From DASVHS01 sp035468985 (GTDB lineage Bacteria > Acidobacteriota > Thermoanaerobaculia > Gp7-AA8): DNA of 64,000 bases. The notes under the pieces were generated by a model. The model made no database searches and had not been told where the DNA came from. It saw only the letters and a program-made list of their open reading frames with translations. How positions within the stretch are numbered: the stretch's first letter is position 1; each line of letters opens with the position of its first letter. This document shows positions 56,277-64,000 of this stretch, piece after piece. The translations under genes and the position numbers were made by a program. The stretch spans positions 186,001 to 250,000 of the forward strand of contig DATISF010000001.1 of NCBI GenBank assembly GCA_035468985.1. Reading direction: 5' to 3'.

Positions 56277-57752
56277 ATGACGGAAACGGCCGGCGAAACC
56301 CGGCAGAACTTCGGCCATTACGACGTCGAATCCGTGCTCGGACGCGGCGCGATGGGCATGGTCTATCTGGCCCGCGATAAGCGGATCGGGCGCAAAGTCG
56401 CGCTCAAGACCGTCCACGTCAACGAGAAGTTCGACGACGAGAGTGAGGCGAACGAGTTCTACAAGCGCCTGCAGCGTGAAGCGGAGCTCTGCGGCGCGCT
56501 GCAGCATCCGAACATCGTCACGCTCTACGAGCCGGGATACGAGAACAACGTCATCGCCTGGCTGGCCACCGAGTACGTCGACGGAGAGAACCTCCGCGAT
56601 CACATGCGCAAGCGAAAACCTCTCCCACTCGACGAGGCTCTGCGGATCGTGGAAGGCATCATGCGCGGACTCGCTTACGCCCACGCCAAGGGCATCGTGC
56701 ACCGCGACATCAAGCCGGCGAACATTCTCCTGACTTCGACCGGCGAGGCCAAGATCGCCGACTTCGGCATCGCCCGCCCGCTCGATTCGACGCTCACGGC
56801 GGTCGGCGAAATGCTCGGCACGCCGAGCTATATGTCGCCCGAACAAGTGCGCTGCCAGCCGGTCACGACGCGCTCCGACCTCTTTTCCGTCGGCGCGGTC
56901 CTGTACGAGATGCTCACGGGCATCAAGGCGTTCGGTGCATCCGACGTGACCGGCATTCTGCGGAACGTCGTCGAGACGACGCCGAAAGCGGCTCATGAGG
57001 TCAATGCTGCCGTTCCTCCGCCGCTCTCCGGATTCCTCGACCGTCTTTATGCGAAGAAGCCGGACGATCGTTTTCCGTCGGCGGTCGAGGCACTCGACGA
57101 GCTGCAGCGGATCCGGCAGGAGATCGGGCCGGCGGAAGCTGCCGCCGCGGCCGCGCCGGAGGCCGTCGAAGAAGTCGATGACGCGCACTCGACGCTCGCC
57201 GTGACGCCGCGAGCGTCGGAGATGGGAACCGTGCCGCCGAGCGTCACTCAGCCCGACTACGACATGACTCCCGCACTCGGAGCTCGCACGTCGGTCTGGA
57301 GAAGAGCGCTGCCGGCGCCGCTCTTCTGGGCCGTGATCATTGCAGCGCTGGCGATGTTCACGGGCACCGTGCTGGCCATCGGTTCGAAGATCGACTCACG
57401 CCCCGTGTATACGTACCCGACGGCTCAGCTCCGCGTATTCGAAGCGAAGAAAGCGCAACTGCGCTCCGCGCGCGCGCTCGTCCTCGCCGGGAAGTTCGAG
57501 GACGGCATCGCCGCATACAACGCCTACATCGCGAAATATCCGAACAGCCCCGCCGCTCGGGCGGAACTGGCCAACGCGGAGGCCGCGCTCGCGAAAGCGA
57601 ACGAGTCGAAGGCCAAGGTGACGGTCACCGAGGCGAAGCAGACGTCGACGAAGAAGAAGGAACCTGAGAAGAAACCGTCGCTGCTGCAACGTCTCTTCCA
57701 CCGCGGCGACTCCAAGCCGCAGCCGAAAACGCCGCCGAAAAAGAAACCTTGA
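56277..57752 (+). CDS. Ser/Thr protein kinase with C-terminal membrane helix and basic tail
   Basis: A 491-residue kinase. LGRGAMGMVYLARD, VALKTVHV, HRDIKPAN, DFGIARP and YMSPEQVRC are intact. A helix at about 345-365 is followed by a short coiled-coil region and a Lys/Pro-rich tail of about 50 residues (TSTKKKEPEKKPS). Start ATG 56277. Divergent from the kinase at 55069. Basic tail function unknown. Confidence 0.92.
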   Translation: MTETAGETRQNFGHYDVESVLGRGAMGMVYLARDKRIGRKVALKTVHVNEKFDDESEANEFYKRLQREAELCGALQHPNIVTLYEPGYENNVIAWLATEYVDGENLRDHMRKRKPLPLDEALRIVEGIMRGLAYAHAKGIVHRDIKPANILLTSTGEAKIADFGIARPLDSTLTAVGEMLGTPSYMSPEQVRCQPVTTRSDLFSVGAVLYEMLTGIKAFGASDVTGILRNVVETTPKAAHEVNAAVPPPLSGFLDRLYAKKPDDRFPSAVEALDELQRIRQEIGPAEAAAAAAPEAVEEVDDAHSTLAVTPRASEMGTVPPSVTQPDYDMTPALGARTSVWRRALPAPLFWAVIIAALAMFTGTVLAIGSKIDSRPVYTYPTAQLRVFEAKKAQLRSARALVLAGKFEDGIAAYNAYIAKYPNSPAARAELANAEAALAKANESKAKVTVTEAKQTSTKKKEPEKKPSLLQRLFHRGDSKPQPKTPPKKKP

Positions 57753-57755
57753 GAG

Positions 57756-58154
57756 TCAGGCGCCGATGCAGAACGCGACGGTCTCGCGCAGCTTGGCGTG
57801 ATCGAACGGCTTGCGAAACACCGCGCTGACCAGGCCGCGATACGGCGCCTCGATCATCGAGTCGGGAACGAGCGTCGCCGGCGCCCCGGTGATGGCGATG
57901 ATCGACGGCGGGTTGTCGGGACGGGCGATCTTCAGTTTTTCGATGACCTGCAGGCCATCCATATCGGGAAGGATCATGTCCAGCACAACGACCGCGCATC
58001 CCGAAGCGATCGCTTTCTGCAGGCCTTCCTCGCCGGTGGCCGCCTGATCGACCGAGAAGCGTCCGTCGCTCGACAGCTCGATGGCCAGAAGCTTCCGCAT
58101 CATGTCGTTGTCATCGACGATGAGCACCGCAGGTTTTTCGGACACGATCGCCAT
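57756..58154 (-). CDS. Single-domain response regulator (CheY-like receiver)
   Basis: A 132-residue receiver without an output domain. Acid pocket DD at 14-15, phospho-acceptor D59 in VVLDMILPDMDG, and FRKPF with the conserved Lys. No histidine kinase lies nearby, so it may be a relay or adaptor protein, or receive input from elsewhere. ATG 58154 follows GAGAGGG; TTG 58157 is also in frame. Only 4 bp from the convergent kinase stop. Confidence 0.9.
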   Translation of the reverse strand: MAIVSEKPAVLIVDDNDMMRKLLAIELSSDGRFSVDQAATGEEGLQKAIASGCAVVVLDMILPDMDGLQVIEKLKIARPDNPPSIIAITGAPATLVPDSMIEAPYRGLVSAVFRKPFDHAKLRETVAFCIGA

Positions 58155-58161
58155 CAAGATA

Positions 58162-58190
58162 CACCCTCTCCCGCCGGGCGGGAGAGGGTG
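58162..58190. repeat. Perfect palindrome between the penicillin acylase and response regulator
   Basis: CACCCTCTCCCGCC and GGCGGGAGAGGGTG form 14-bp arms around a single G. Located between two minus-strand genes, it may attenuate or process the transcript. No T-run is seen on either side. Confidence 0.7.
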
Positions 58191-58211
58191 GCGCGAAGCG
58201 CCGGGTCAGGG

Positions 58212-60995
58212 TCACGGCAGGAACGGGATCGCAGGCGTCCTGTCGGGCGTCACCGCAAACGTGTCGTTCGTCAGCCAGAGCATGAGCAGGTTCGTGAACC
58301 ACGGGCTGGTCTGGATCCCGCTCACGCCGCCGGGCAACGCCGACTGTCCGCGCACGCCATCCTTGCTCATGTCTCCGACGAAGCGACGGTTCGGGCCACC
58401 GCTGAACATGAACCCGTTCAGCGACGAAGCGCGCGCGTTGTGCGTCGCAGCGTCGACTGTCGAGAATCCGCCGTCGACCGAGACACCGGTGAGACCGACG
58501 ACCGAAGGCAGCGGCGGCAATCCGAATGCCGCGCCGGGCGAGAAGAGCGCGCCACCCATGAGGTGCGAGAAGACGACGCGGTGCAGCTTGCCCCAGCGGT
58601 AGTCGCCGAGGTTCGTTGATTTGTTGAAGGCGGGAGCGAAGGCGTCGCTGGAGAGCATCGCCAGCGCATCGACGAGACTCTTGAGAATGACGGCGTCGCG
58701 CCGCGCGGCGGCGTCGGTGCTCGGACCGTTGAAGAAGTTGACTCCGGAGAAGCCCTTTCCGCCGGTCGCGGCAAAGTTCTCGAGCTGGAATCGGAGCGAC
58801 GAGAGCTCCTGCTGCGACGGAGGAAGCGGAACGGTCATCGCGGTGAGCACCGCGTCGAGCGTGTTGGCCATGAACCTGCTGCGCCATGCGCTGTAGATCG
58901 TGGCCGCAACGCTGTTGTCGATCTCGGCCTGCGCCGGCGTCGACAGCGCTCCGTTCACATCGCTGGCGTCGTAGCCCTCCGGGATTCCGGTCGGCGTTGA
59001 GAAGTCCCACTTCCCGAGACGAGCGACGGCGTCGGCGACGCCGGGAGCGGCGGCGAGCGCGCCGAGAGCCGGGTCGGTACTCGACTTCGCGTTGTTCAAT
59101 GCCGCGGTGATGAACGGAACGAACACCTCCGCGTCGACGAGCACGGTGTCCGCCTGGATGGCCTTCATGTCGTCGGGTGAGATCTTTCCGCTGTTTACCA
59201 GTTTCTGCCGGACGAGCTGAGTGATGCGCCCCGCACGGAAGCCGTCGTATCCGGGATTCAGATAAAGGATGCCGCCGCCCGGGCGCGGCGTGTTCAGCGG
59301 ATTGTTGTCGAGCGTTTGGCCGGTCGGATCGTTGTTCGCGTTGACGAACCATCCGTTCGATGGATTCACGACCTGCGGCATCTCCGAATAGGGCAGGATC
59401 TCGAACGGGAGCGCCTGATTCGGCTGCGGGTTCTTCACCGCCATCCACTCGTTGCCGCCCTGGCCGTTGCGGATGAAATAGGGCGGCGCGCCGGTCACGG
59501 TGCCCGCCTGCAGGTCCTCGCGGATGGGAAGCTCACCGCTGGTGAAGTAGGCGATGGTGCCGTCGACATCGGCGTAGGCGAAGTTCTGCGATCCGAAGTC
59601 GAAGAACTGCAGCGCCGCCTTGAACTCGTCGACGTTCCTGGCCTGATCGATGAGCATGAACGCCTCGAGCTCGTGCGTCGGATAGAAGCCGACGTACTGG
59701 ACGGTGATGGCGATCCCCGTCTTTGTGTCGGCCTGCACGACCGGACCGTGCCTCGGAACGATCAGCGTGACATTGGGAACGAGCGCCGACGGAGTCACCA
59801 CGGACAGGTTGTCCTTGACGCCGTCGCCGACCTTGTTGACTCGGTAGGTCTGCGGAATGACCTGAACGGGCTCGGCCTGCCCCTTGTAGAGCGAGACGAA
59901 GCCGCTGGGCACGACATTCTGTGGAGCGGGCGCGAGCTGCTCCTGGTACCAGTCGGTGACGTCCATCGGATGAACCGTCGAGCCCCAGGCGATGCGCTCG
60001 TTCTGTCCCTGGATGACGAACGGCGCGCCGGGGAAGCCCATGCCGGCGACGTTGAGGCGTCCGGGAACGCGGACCGAGATCGGATAGAAGTTCGGCGGCG
60101 ACACCAGCGAGAGGTGCGGATCGTTGGCGATCAGCGCGTTGCCCGTCGTCGAATTCTTCCCCGCGATCGCCCATTCGTTCGAGCCGGCGTGCTTCTCGGG
60201 ATCGAGCGCCGAGGCGAGGAGGGGGACTTCGCGGATCTGTTGCCCGTAGTCGCGCATCATCGAAACCGTTTCCGGCTTCAGCCACTCCATGTCGTAATGC
60301 GGCGCGGTGCTGAGCGGCTCCGGCGATCCGGCGCCGGTGGCATCGGGAATCGTGGCCGCCTTGGTGAACGGTGCGGTGCGCCATGTATCGGCGAACAACG
60401 CGTTGCCGTCGAAACCGACGATCTTTCCCGCGGTCTGATACGAGATCAGGGCGATCGTGGCGTCGATGTCCGAATCGAAGGAAAGGCCGAACGCGATCAG
60501 CTTTCCGACAGCCAGCGAGTCGACGTTGGACCACTGCGGGATCTGCGTGATCTCGAGCAGTCCGTACTCGGGCGGAAGGGCGGGATGAGAAGTGATGTAC
60601 GCGTTCACGCCGGCGGTGTAGGCGTCGAGCGCGGCGCGCGCTGGAGCGGAGAGCAGGGGCAGAGCCGCTTCCGCCGCACGGCGCAGTCCGAACGTGCGGA
60701 GCTGGACGTCGGTGCTCAAAGCGTCGGTGCCGAGAAGCTCGCCGAGGGTTCCGCTGGCGATGCGGCGGTTGGTATCCATCTGAAACAGCCGGTCCTGCGC
60801 GTGCAGCCAGCCATTGAGGAACCACGCGTCGTGCGTCGTCAAGGCGAAGACGTGGGGGATTCCGTTGTCTTCACGGGTGATCATGCCCGGAAGATCCATG
60901 CCGGGCAGCTTGCCCATTTTCCCGTTGGGGAGATCCTGCGCGACAGCGGCGAACGCGACCAGCATGAACGCAGCGGCGACGACAGCACGTTTCAT
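58212..60995 (-). CDS. Secreted penicillin acylase-family Ntn hydrolase
   Basis: A 927-residue preproprotein with a signal peptide (MKRAVVAAAFMLVAFAAVAQ). The catalytic Ser is residue 272 in AGSNEWAIAGKNS, the expected new N-terminus of the large subunit after self-cleavage. NDPHLSL and QGQNERIAWG lie in the active site. It probably cleaves acyl side chains of beta-lactams, acyl-homoserine lactones or lipids. AAGGAGG precedes the ATG by 4 nt. Confidence 0.93.
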   Translation of the reverse strand: MKRAVVAAAFMLVAFAAVAQDLPNGKMGKLPGMDLPGMITREDNGIPHVFALTTHDAWFLNGWLHAQDRLFQMDTNRRIASGTLGELLGTDALSTDVQLRTFGLRRAAEAALPLLSAPARAALDAYTAGVNAYITSHPALPPEYGLLEITQIPQWSNVDSLAVGKLIAFGLSFDSDIDATIALISYQTAGKIVGFDGNALFADTWRTAPFTKAATIPDATGAGSPEPLSTAPHYDMEWLKPETVSMMRDYGQQIREVPLLASALDPEKHAGSNEWAIAGKNSTTGNALIANDPHLSLVSPPNFYPISVRVPGRLNVAGMGFPGAPFVIQGQNERIAWGSTVHPMDVTDWYQEQLAPAPQNVVPSGFVSLYKGQAEPVQVIPQTYRVNKVGDGVKDNLSVVTPSALVPNVTLIVPRHGPVVQADTKTGIAITVQYVGFYPTHELEAFMLIDQARNVDEFKAALQFFDFGSQNFAYADVDGTIAYFTSGELPIREDLQAGTVTGAPPYFIRNGQGGNEWMAVKNPQPNQALPFEILPYSEMPQVVNPSNGWFVNANNDPTGQTLDNNPLNTPRPGGGILYLNPGYDGFRAGRITQLVRQKLVNSGKISPDDMKAIQADTVLVDAEVFVPFITAALNNAKSSTDPALGALAAAPGVADAVARLGKWDFSTPTGIPEGYDASDVNGALSTPAQAEIDNSVAATIYSAWRSRFMANTLDAVLTAMTVPLPPSQQELSSLRFQLENFAATGGKGFSGVNFFNGPSTDAAARRDAVILKSLVDALAMLSSDAFAPAFNKSTNLGDYRWGKLHRVVFSHLMGGALFSPGAAFGLPPLPSVVGLTGVSVDGGFSTVDAATHNARASSLNGFMFSGGPNRRFVGDMSKDGVRGQSALPGGVSGIQTSPWFTNLLMLWLTNDTFAVTPDRTPAIPFLP

Positions 60996-61004
60996 GAACC
61001 CTCC

Positions 61005-61033
61005 TTGCGCGGATGTGTGCGGAACGTTATAGC
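61005..61033 (+). promoter_or_regulatory. Candidate promoter of the OmpW-like gene
   Basis: TTGCGC and TATAGC are separated by 17 nt; the start codon is 24 nt downstream. Confidence 0.4.
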
Positions 61034-61056
61034 ATCAGCGCCCAAGGAGAGGCGCT

Positions 61057-61650
61057 ATGCGGATTCATGCGGTCGTCGCGCTCGCCGTCGCGTTCACGGC
61101 TTTTCCTCTCGCAGCCCAGTCGAACGACGTCGGAGTCTGGTACTCGACGGCGCAGCTCAAGGACACCGCAGGCCTCTCGTTCGATCGAGCAAAGGGCTCC
61201 GGCGTCAGCTTCAATCATTTCTGGACGGAATCGATCTCGACCGAATTCGCAGTTCATTCGATCCGCGCGAAGGCAGCGATCGACGTCGAGGGGACGCATG
61301 TCCTTCAGGCCGGCAAGTTGAAGCTGATGCCGGTCACCGCGAACGTGCAGTGGCATCCCATGCGAGAGTCGATGTTCTCGCCGTACGTCGGCGCGGGTCT
61401 GGCGCGCGTGTCGAGCAACGACCTCTCCAGCAGCGATCTCGATCTCGCCGGCATCGGCAACGTGAAGATCGGCAACAAGATGACGTGGGACGCGAACGCC
61501 GGAGTCAACATCCTGATCGGCCGGGCGTTCGCACTCGCAGTCGACGGCAAATACATCGCATTGGAGCCAGACGCGAAGGCGAACGGCTCATCGGAGAAGC
61601 TGAAGCTCAATCCGCTGGTGATCTCAGCCGGTGTGAAGTTGCGCTTCTAA
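61057..61650 (+). CDS. OmpW-like outer-membrane beta-barrel protein
   Basis: A 197-residue protein with a signal peptide (VVALAVAFTAFPLAAQ), alternating hydrophobic beta strands, SPYVGAGLARV, and a C-terminal Phe (VKLRF), all usual for an eight-stranded OmpW/OmpA-type barrel. AAGGAGAGG lies 5 nt before the ATG. Role in uptake of small hydrophobic molecules is typical of OmpW. Confidence 0.8.
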   Translation: MRIHAVVALAVAFTAFPLAAQSNDVGVWYSTAQLKDTAGLSFDRAKGSGVSFNHFWTESISTEFAVHSIRAKAAIDVEGTHVLQAGKLKLMPVTANVQWHPMRESMFSPYVGAGLARVSSNDLSSSDLDLAGIGNVKIGNKMTWDANAGVNILIGRAFALAVDGKYIALEPDAKANGSSEKLKLNPLVISAGVKLRF

Positions 61651-61657
61651 CTGCCGC

Positions 61658-62530
61658 GTGCTCGACGAGACGAGGACCCGTCTCGACGCCATCCACTTCG
61701 TTCGTTCGCTGCGTGAGCGGTGGGTGGCGGTGCCCGCATCCGAACTGCGGCGATTCCGCATCCATCTCAAAGGGCAGACCGGAATCTTCAAGCCTGCCGG
61801 ACTGACCGAACCGATCTCCATCACCACGACCATCGACTCCGATCACGCCCAGGACACGATCGAGGGAAGCCGCGTTCTCTACGATTACGTCTCACGCGAG
61901 CACGACAACGAGGAGCTGAAACGCTGTGCCGAGGCGGAGTTGCCGCTGATCTACTTTCTGCAGGTGAAGAAACGGCCGTCGCCGGAGTACATCGTGTTCG
62001 CGCCGGTGTATGTCGTCGGATGGGACGACCAAGCCCGATGTTTTCTCGTCGATCTCTCCGAGCAGAAGCCGGGCGAGGCCGTCTCCCCCGCTCCCGTCGT
62101 TCGCCAGCTTCAGCTTCCGGTGATGCGAAGGCCCGACAGCCCGAGCGAGATCCGCGAGCTGACGAAAAGCTACGCGGTCAGTACGGTCCAGCGGCGGCTC
62201 TACGACGCGCGGTTCCGCAATGCCGTGCTCGATGCCTATCGCGATCGCTGCGCCGTTTGTGCGCTGCATGTCCGCGCTCTGCTCGATGCCGCGCGCGTCG
62301 TCCCCCATCGCGATCCAAGTCCCGCCGTCGACGTCCGCGAAGGCATCGCGCTCTGCGCCACGCACCATCGCGCGCTCGACGCGAACATCCTCCGCTACGA
62401 CGACGAGTACGTCATCCACGTCGAACTGGACGAGCGGCCGGGAGAAGGTGAGCAGGCGATGCTGCTTCCCTATGACGGCAAGCGGCTGTTCCTGCCGGCC
62501 GACGAAGGGCAATGGCCGCGTTCGCGATGA
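61658..62530 (+). CDS. HNH endonuclease domain protein
   Basis: A 290-residue protein. The C-terminal HNH_2-type domain has C198-AVC201, H217 in VVPHRD, GIALCATHH (C233, H236, H237) and RALDANIL, so metal-binding residues are intact. The N-terminal 170 residues are beta-rich and could be a DNA-recognition domain. It resembles orphan restriction-type nucleases; no methyltransferase is nearby. GTG start. It overlaps the lipoprotein gene by 4 nt. Confidence 0.8.
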   Translation: MLDETRTRLDAIHFVRSLRERWVAVPASELRRFRIHLKGQTGIFKPAGLTEPISITTTIDSDHAQDTIEGSRVLYDYVSREHDNEELKRCAEAELPLIYFLQVKKRPSPEYIVFAPVYVVGWDDQARCFLVDLSEQKPGEAVSPAPVVRQLQLPVMRRPDSPSEIRELTKSYAVSTVQRRLYDARFRNAVLDAYRDRCAVCALHVRALLDAARVVPHRDPSPAVDVREGIALCATHHRALDANILRYDDEYVIHVELDERPGEGEQAMLLPYDGKRLFLPADEGQWPRSR

Positions 62531-62991
62531 TCAAAAGGTCGATCCTCGCGGTCCTGATCCTCGCCTGCGCTTGCACGGTGTCACCGGAAAAGCCGGCCGT
62601 GTTCAAGGGACACCTCGTCCTCGACACCGCTCCGAACCCGCTCATCGCACGGCGCGTCGGCGACGATCTCTACGAGCTCTCGTTCGACATCATCATGCGC
62701 GAAGCGGGAGGCGTTGACGTCCGCATCGAGGACTTCACCGTCAGCGCGATCGCGTTCAAGGGCGTGCCGATCCGCTCACAGACATTCCCGGCGCAGTACA
62801 TCATCGACCATGGCTACCCCGCCGAAATCGGCGCGGGCAGGTACCTGCGGTTCAGCTTTGTGAAGCGATGGACGATCCCCGCCCGGCTGCTCCTGTCCGG
62901 CGCCTCTCTGCGCGTCTCCGCCCGAACGGTCGACGCTGATGGCCGGCACGACACGTCCGAGACGCGGATCGGGGTCGTAGTCACCGAATAG
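62527..62991 (+). CDS. Small lipoprotein of unknown function
   Basis: A 154-residue protein. The N-terminal stretch ILAVLILACACTV has a lipobox with Cys as the likely lipidation site (LILAC). The mature part is beta-rich and has no recognised motif. ATGA overlap with the HNH gene suggests co-expression, with possible export of a partner, but no immunity role can be shown. Confidence 0.65.
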   Translation: MIKRSILAVLILACACTVSPEKPAVFKGHLVLDTAPNPLIARRVGDDLYELSFDIIMREAGGVDVRIEDFTVSAIAFKGVPIRSQTFPAQYIIDHGYPAEIGAGRYLRFSFVKRWTIPARLLLSGASLRVSARTVDADGRHDTSETRIGVVVTE

Positions 62992-62995
62992 TCAC

Positions 62996-63024
62996 TTGAC
63001 CGCGCCGCGCCGGACGGCTATAAA
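62996..63024 (+). promoter_or_regulatory. Strong sigma-70-type promoter of the ATP-grasp leader
   Basis: TTGACC (62996-63001), 17 nt spacer, TATAAA (63019-63024). It is the best promoter match in the window and overlaps no gene. The predicted transcript start is 63031-63033, at or next to an ATG. Confidence 0.8.
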
Positions 63025-63032
63025 GCAACCCG

Positions 63033-63092
63033 ATGTTTGGATATCCGACCTGCATGTGTCCTTGTACGGAAACCGCGGGCCGGAGTGCGTAA
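63033..63092 (+). CDS. Cys-rich leader mini-ORF upstream of the ATP-grasp gene
   Basis: A 19-codon frame encodes MFGYPTCMCPCTETAGRSA then TAA. Three Cys lie within five residues (7, 9, 11). The ATG is the predicted first transcribed base or nearly so. TGTCCT, the codons for C9 and P10 (63057-63062), can pair with AGGACA at 63101-63106, and GCGGG at 63075-63079 can pair with CCCGC of the terminator arm. A ribosome on this frame would therefore alter the downstream fold, as in attenuation by leader peptides. No Shine-Dalgarno, so leaderless translation is implied. Confidence 0.6.
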   Translation: MFGYPTCMCPCTETAGRSA

Positions 63093-63130
63093 AGCCAGAC
63101 AGGACAGACAAAAGGCACCAAGCACGAAAG

Positions 63131-63161
63131 ACCCGCAACGGCGCGCCGTGGCGGGTTTTTT
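63131..63161 (+). terminator. Intrinsic terminator in the ATP-grasp leader
   Basis: ACCCGC (63131-63136) and GCGGGT (63151-63156) pair, with inner ACGG/CCGT and a CGCG loop, followed by six T. It lies 53 bp before the ligase ATG and after a leader of about 100 nt, so full transcription of the ligase requires antitermination. Confidence 0.85.
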
Positions 63162-63213
63162 GTTGCACCACGCCGAAACGCGCCGTTGCAGGCAATCAGG
63201 AAAGGAACATCGA

Positions 63214-64000
63214 ATGCCAGCGACGACGAAGCGTCCCATCTCCATCTATTACGAACATCCGCACTGGTTCCGGCCGCTCTTCAACGAGCTCGATCGGCGC
63301 GAGACGCCGTACGTCCGCATCGACGCCGGGCAGCACCGCTTCGATCCAAGCGATCCCGCGCGGAACGGCAGCCGCCCCGCCCTCGTGTTCAACCGGATGA
63401 GTCCCTCGGCGTGGAAGCGCGGCCGCAGCACCGCCATCTTCTACACGCACGACTACCTCGGCCACCTGGAACAGGAAGGCGTATCGGTCTTCAACGGAAG
63501 CGCCGCCTATCGCTTCGAAACGAGCAAGGCCCTTCAGGTCTCGCTGCTCAAGCGTCTCGGCCTGCCCGTTCCGCGAACGCGCGTGGTGAATGATCCGTCG
63601 CTTCTCCCCGAAGCGGCGGAGGGATTGAAATTCCCTCTGATCGTGAAGCCGAACATCGGCGGCAGCGGCGCGGGCATCCGGCGATACGACGATTTTCTCT
63701 CGCTCGTCGCGGCCAGCGAGGACCCGCACTTCGAAGGAAGCCTCGACGGCACGATCCTGCTTCAGGAGTACCACCCGCCGAAGCAGCGCAGCATCGTACG
63801 CGTCGAGACGCTCGAGCACCGTTACCTCTACGGCATCCGCGTCCACCTCGGGGATGAGGCGGGATTCGATCTCTGCCCCGCCGATGTCTGCAAGACGACC
63901 GACGGCCGCGAATTGACCTCAGCGGCATGCCCGGTCGATGCGGTGAAGCGAGGATTGTCCGTGGAGCGCTACCAGCCGGCTGCCGACATCATCGCCGCGG
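63214..64000 (+). CDS. ATP-grasp family ligase, cut by window end
   Basis: At least 262 residues, 3' end missing. SISIYYEHPHWFRPLF opens the pre-ATP-grasp domain; FPLIVKPNIGGSGAGI is the ATP-binding lid, and DGTILLQEYHPPKQ the hinge. The layout is close to RimK/glutathione-synthetase-like carboxylate-amine ligases. The substrate is not known. AGGAAAGGA lies 7 nt before ATG 63214. The Cys-rich leader peptide upstream hints at a link to cysteine or thiol supply, which is only inference. Confidence 0.8.
   Translation, partial: MPATTKRPISIYYEHPHWFRPLFNELDRRETPYVRIDAGQHRFDPSDPARNGSRPALVFNRMSPSAWKRGRSTAIFYTHDYLGHLEQEGVSVFNGSAAYRFETSKALQVSLLKRLGLPVPRTRVVNDPSLLPEAAEGLKFPLIVKPNIGGSGAGIRRYDDFLSLVAASEDPHFEGSLDGTILLQEYHPPKQRSIVRVETLEHRYLYGIRVHLGDEAGFDLCPADVCKTTDGRELTSAACPVDAVKRGLSVERYQPAADIIAA

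Noticed and set aside
62527..62991. HNH gene with following lipoprotein as a toxin-immunity pair
   Set aside because: The second product has a lipobox and no similarity to known immunity proteins, and the HNH protein has no secretion or delivery domain, so nothing supports it.
63033..63130. Leader considered as a c-di-GMP (GEMM) riboswitch
   Set aside because: GTGCGTAAAGCC resembles a short part of the GEMM core, but the flanking helices and the GNRA-receptor part are missing.

Overview
This 64 kb window is G+C-rich, densely coded chromosomal DNA from a Gram-negative-type bacterium. It holds no rRNA, phage, transposase or CRISPR array. The gene mix points to Acidobacteriota, probably an uncultured lineage. 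The clues are five Hanks-type Ser/Thr kinases fused to PD40, TPR or TonB-era style sensor tails, a YfhO-type membrane protein, secreted S9, penicillin-acylase and MA peptidases, and short palindromic repeats that code for protein when they fall inside genes. The taxon is inferred from gene content and is not proven.

Layout. 1-10.9 kb: a cut-off membrane protein, a YfhO protein, a 2-hydroxyacid dehydrogenase, then a tight minus-strand operon (zinc-ribbon protein, RNase HI, YggS, YggT, DivIVA, HutI), a CAT-anticodon tRNA, a LysM protein and a lytic transglycosylase. 10.4-15.1 kb: minus-strand operon kinase, M20 peptidase, TatD, GT2, LAB_N protein, AMMECR1. 15.2-18.7 kb: alkA-ogt-tyrA on plus, facing aroQ-aroF on minus. 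The aroQ-aroF pair is preceded by a Tyr/Phe-rich leader peptide and an intrinsic terminator. 18.8-25.4 kb: two zinc-ribbon membrane proteins, a TPR protein with a decayed tandem copy, a kinase with a beta-propeller and a serine hydrolase. 25.5-33.7 kb: smc, then GT39, PAP2 and a kinase with TPRs. 33.8-41 kb: phospholipid genes psd-pssA with a Usg-like dehydrogenase homologue and Bcp, an aminotransferase, a secreted protein, purC and a DUF4230 protein. 41-46 kb: SirB1-aroDE-trpE on minus, recO and a DJ-1/PfpI protein on plus. 46-58 kb: hydrolase, DUF1835 protein, MA-type peptidase, glnS back to back with an S9 peptidase, two head-to-head kinases and a response regulator. 58-64 kb: penicillin acylase, an outer-membrane barrel, an HNH protein, a lipoprotein and an ATP-grasp ligase cut by the window end. 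The ligase has its own promoter, a Cys-rich mini-ORF and a terminator in its leader.

How the genes fit together. Aromatic amino-acid synthesis is spread over tyrA, aroQ-aroF, aroDE and trpE. Cell-envelope work is covered by psd/pssA, YfhO, GT2/GT39, PAP2, LysM, lytic transglycosylase, OmpW-like and the DivIVA operon. Start-stop overlaps of 1-17 nt tie most operons together.

The most notable features are two apparent transcription attenuators, each with a near-leaderless leader peptide. The second is a set of several families of short inverted repeats. Some copies lie inside reading frames, most strikingly in the SMC hinge, and some supply the stop codons of convergent genes.
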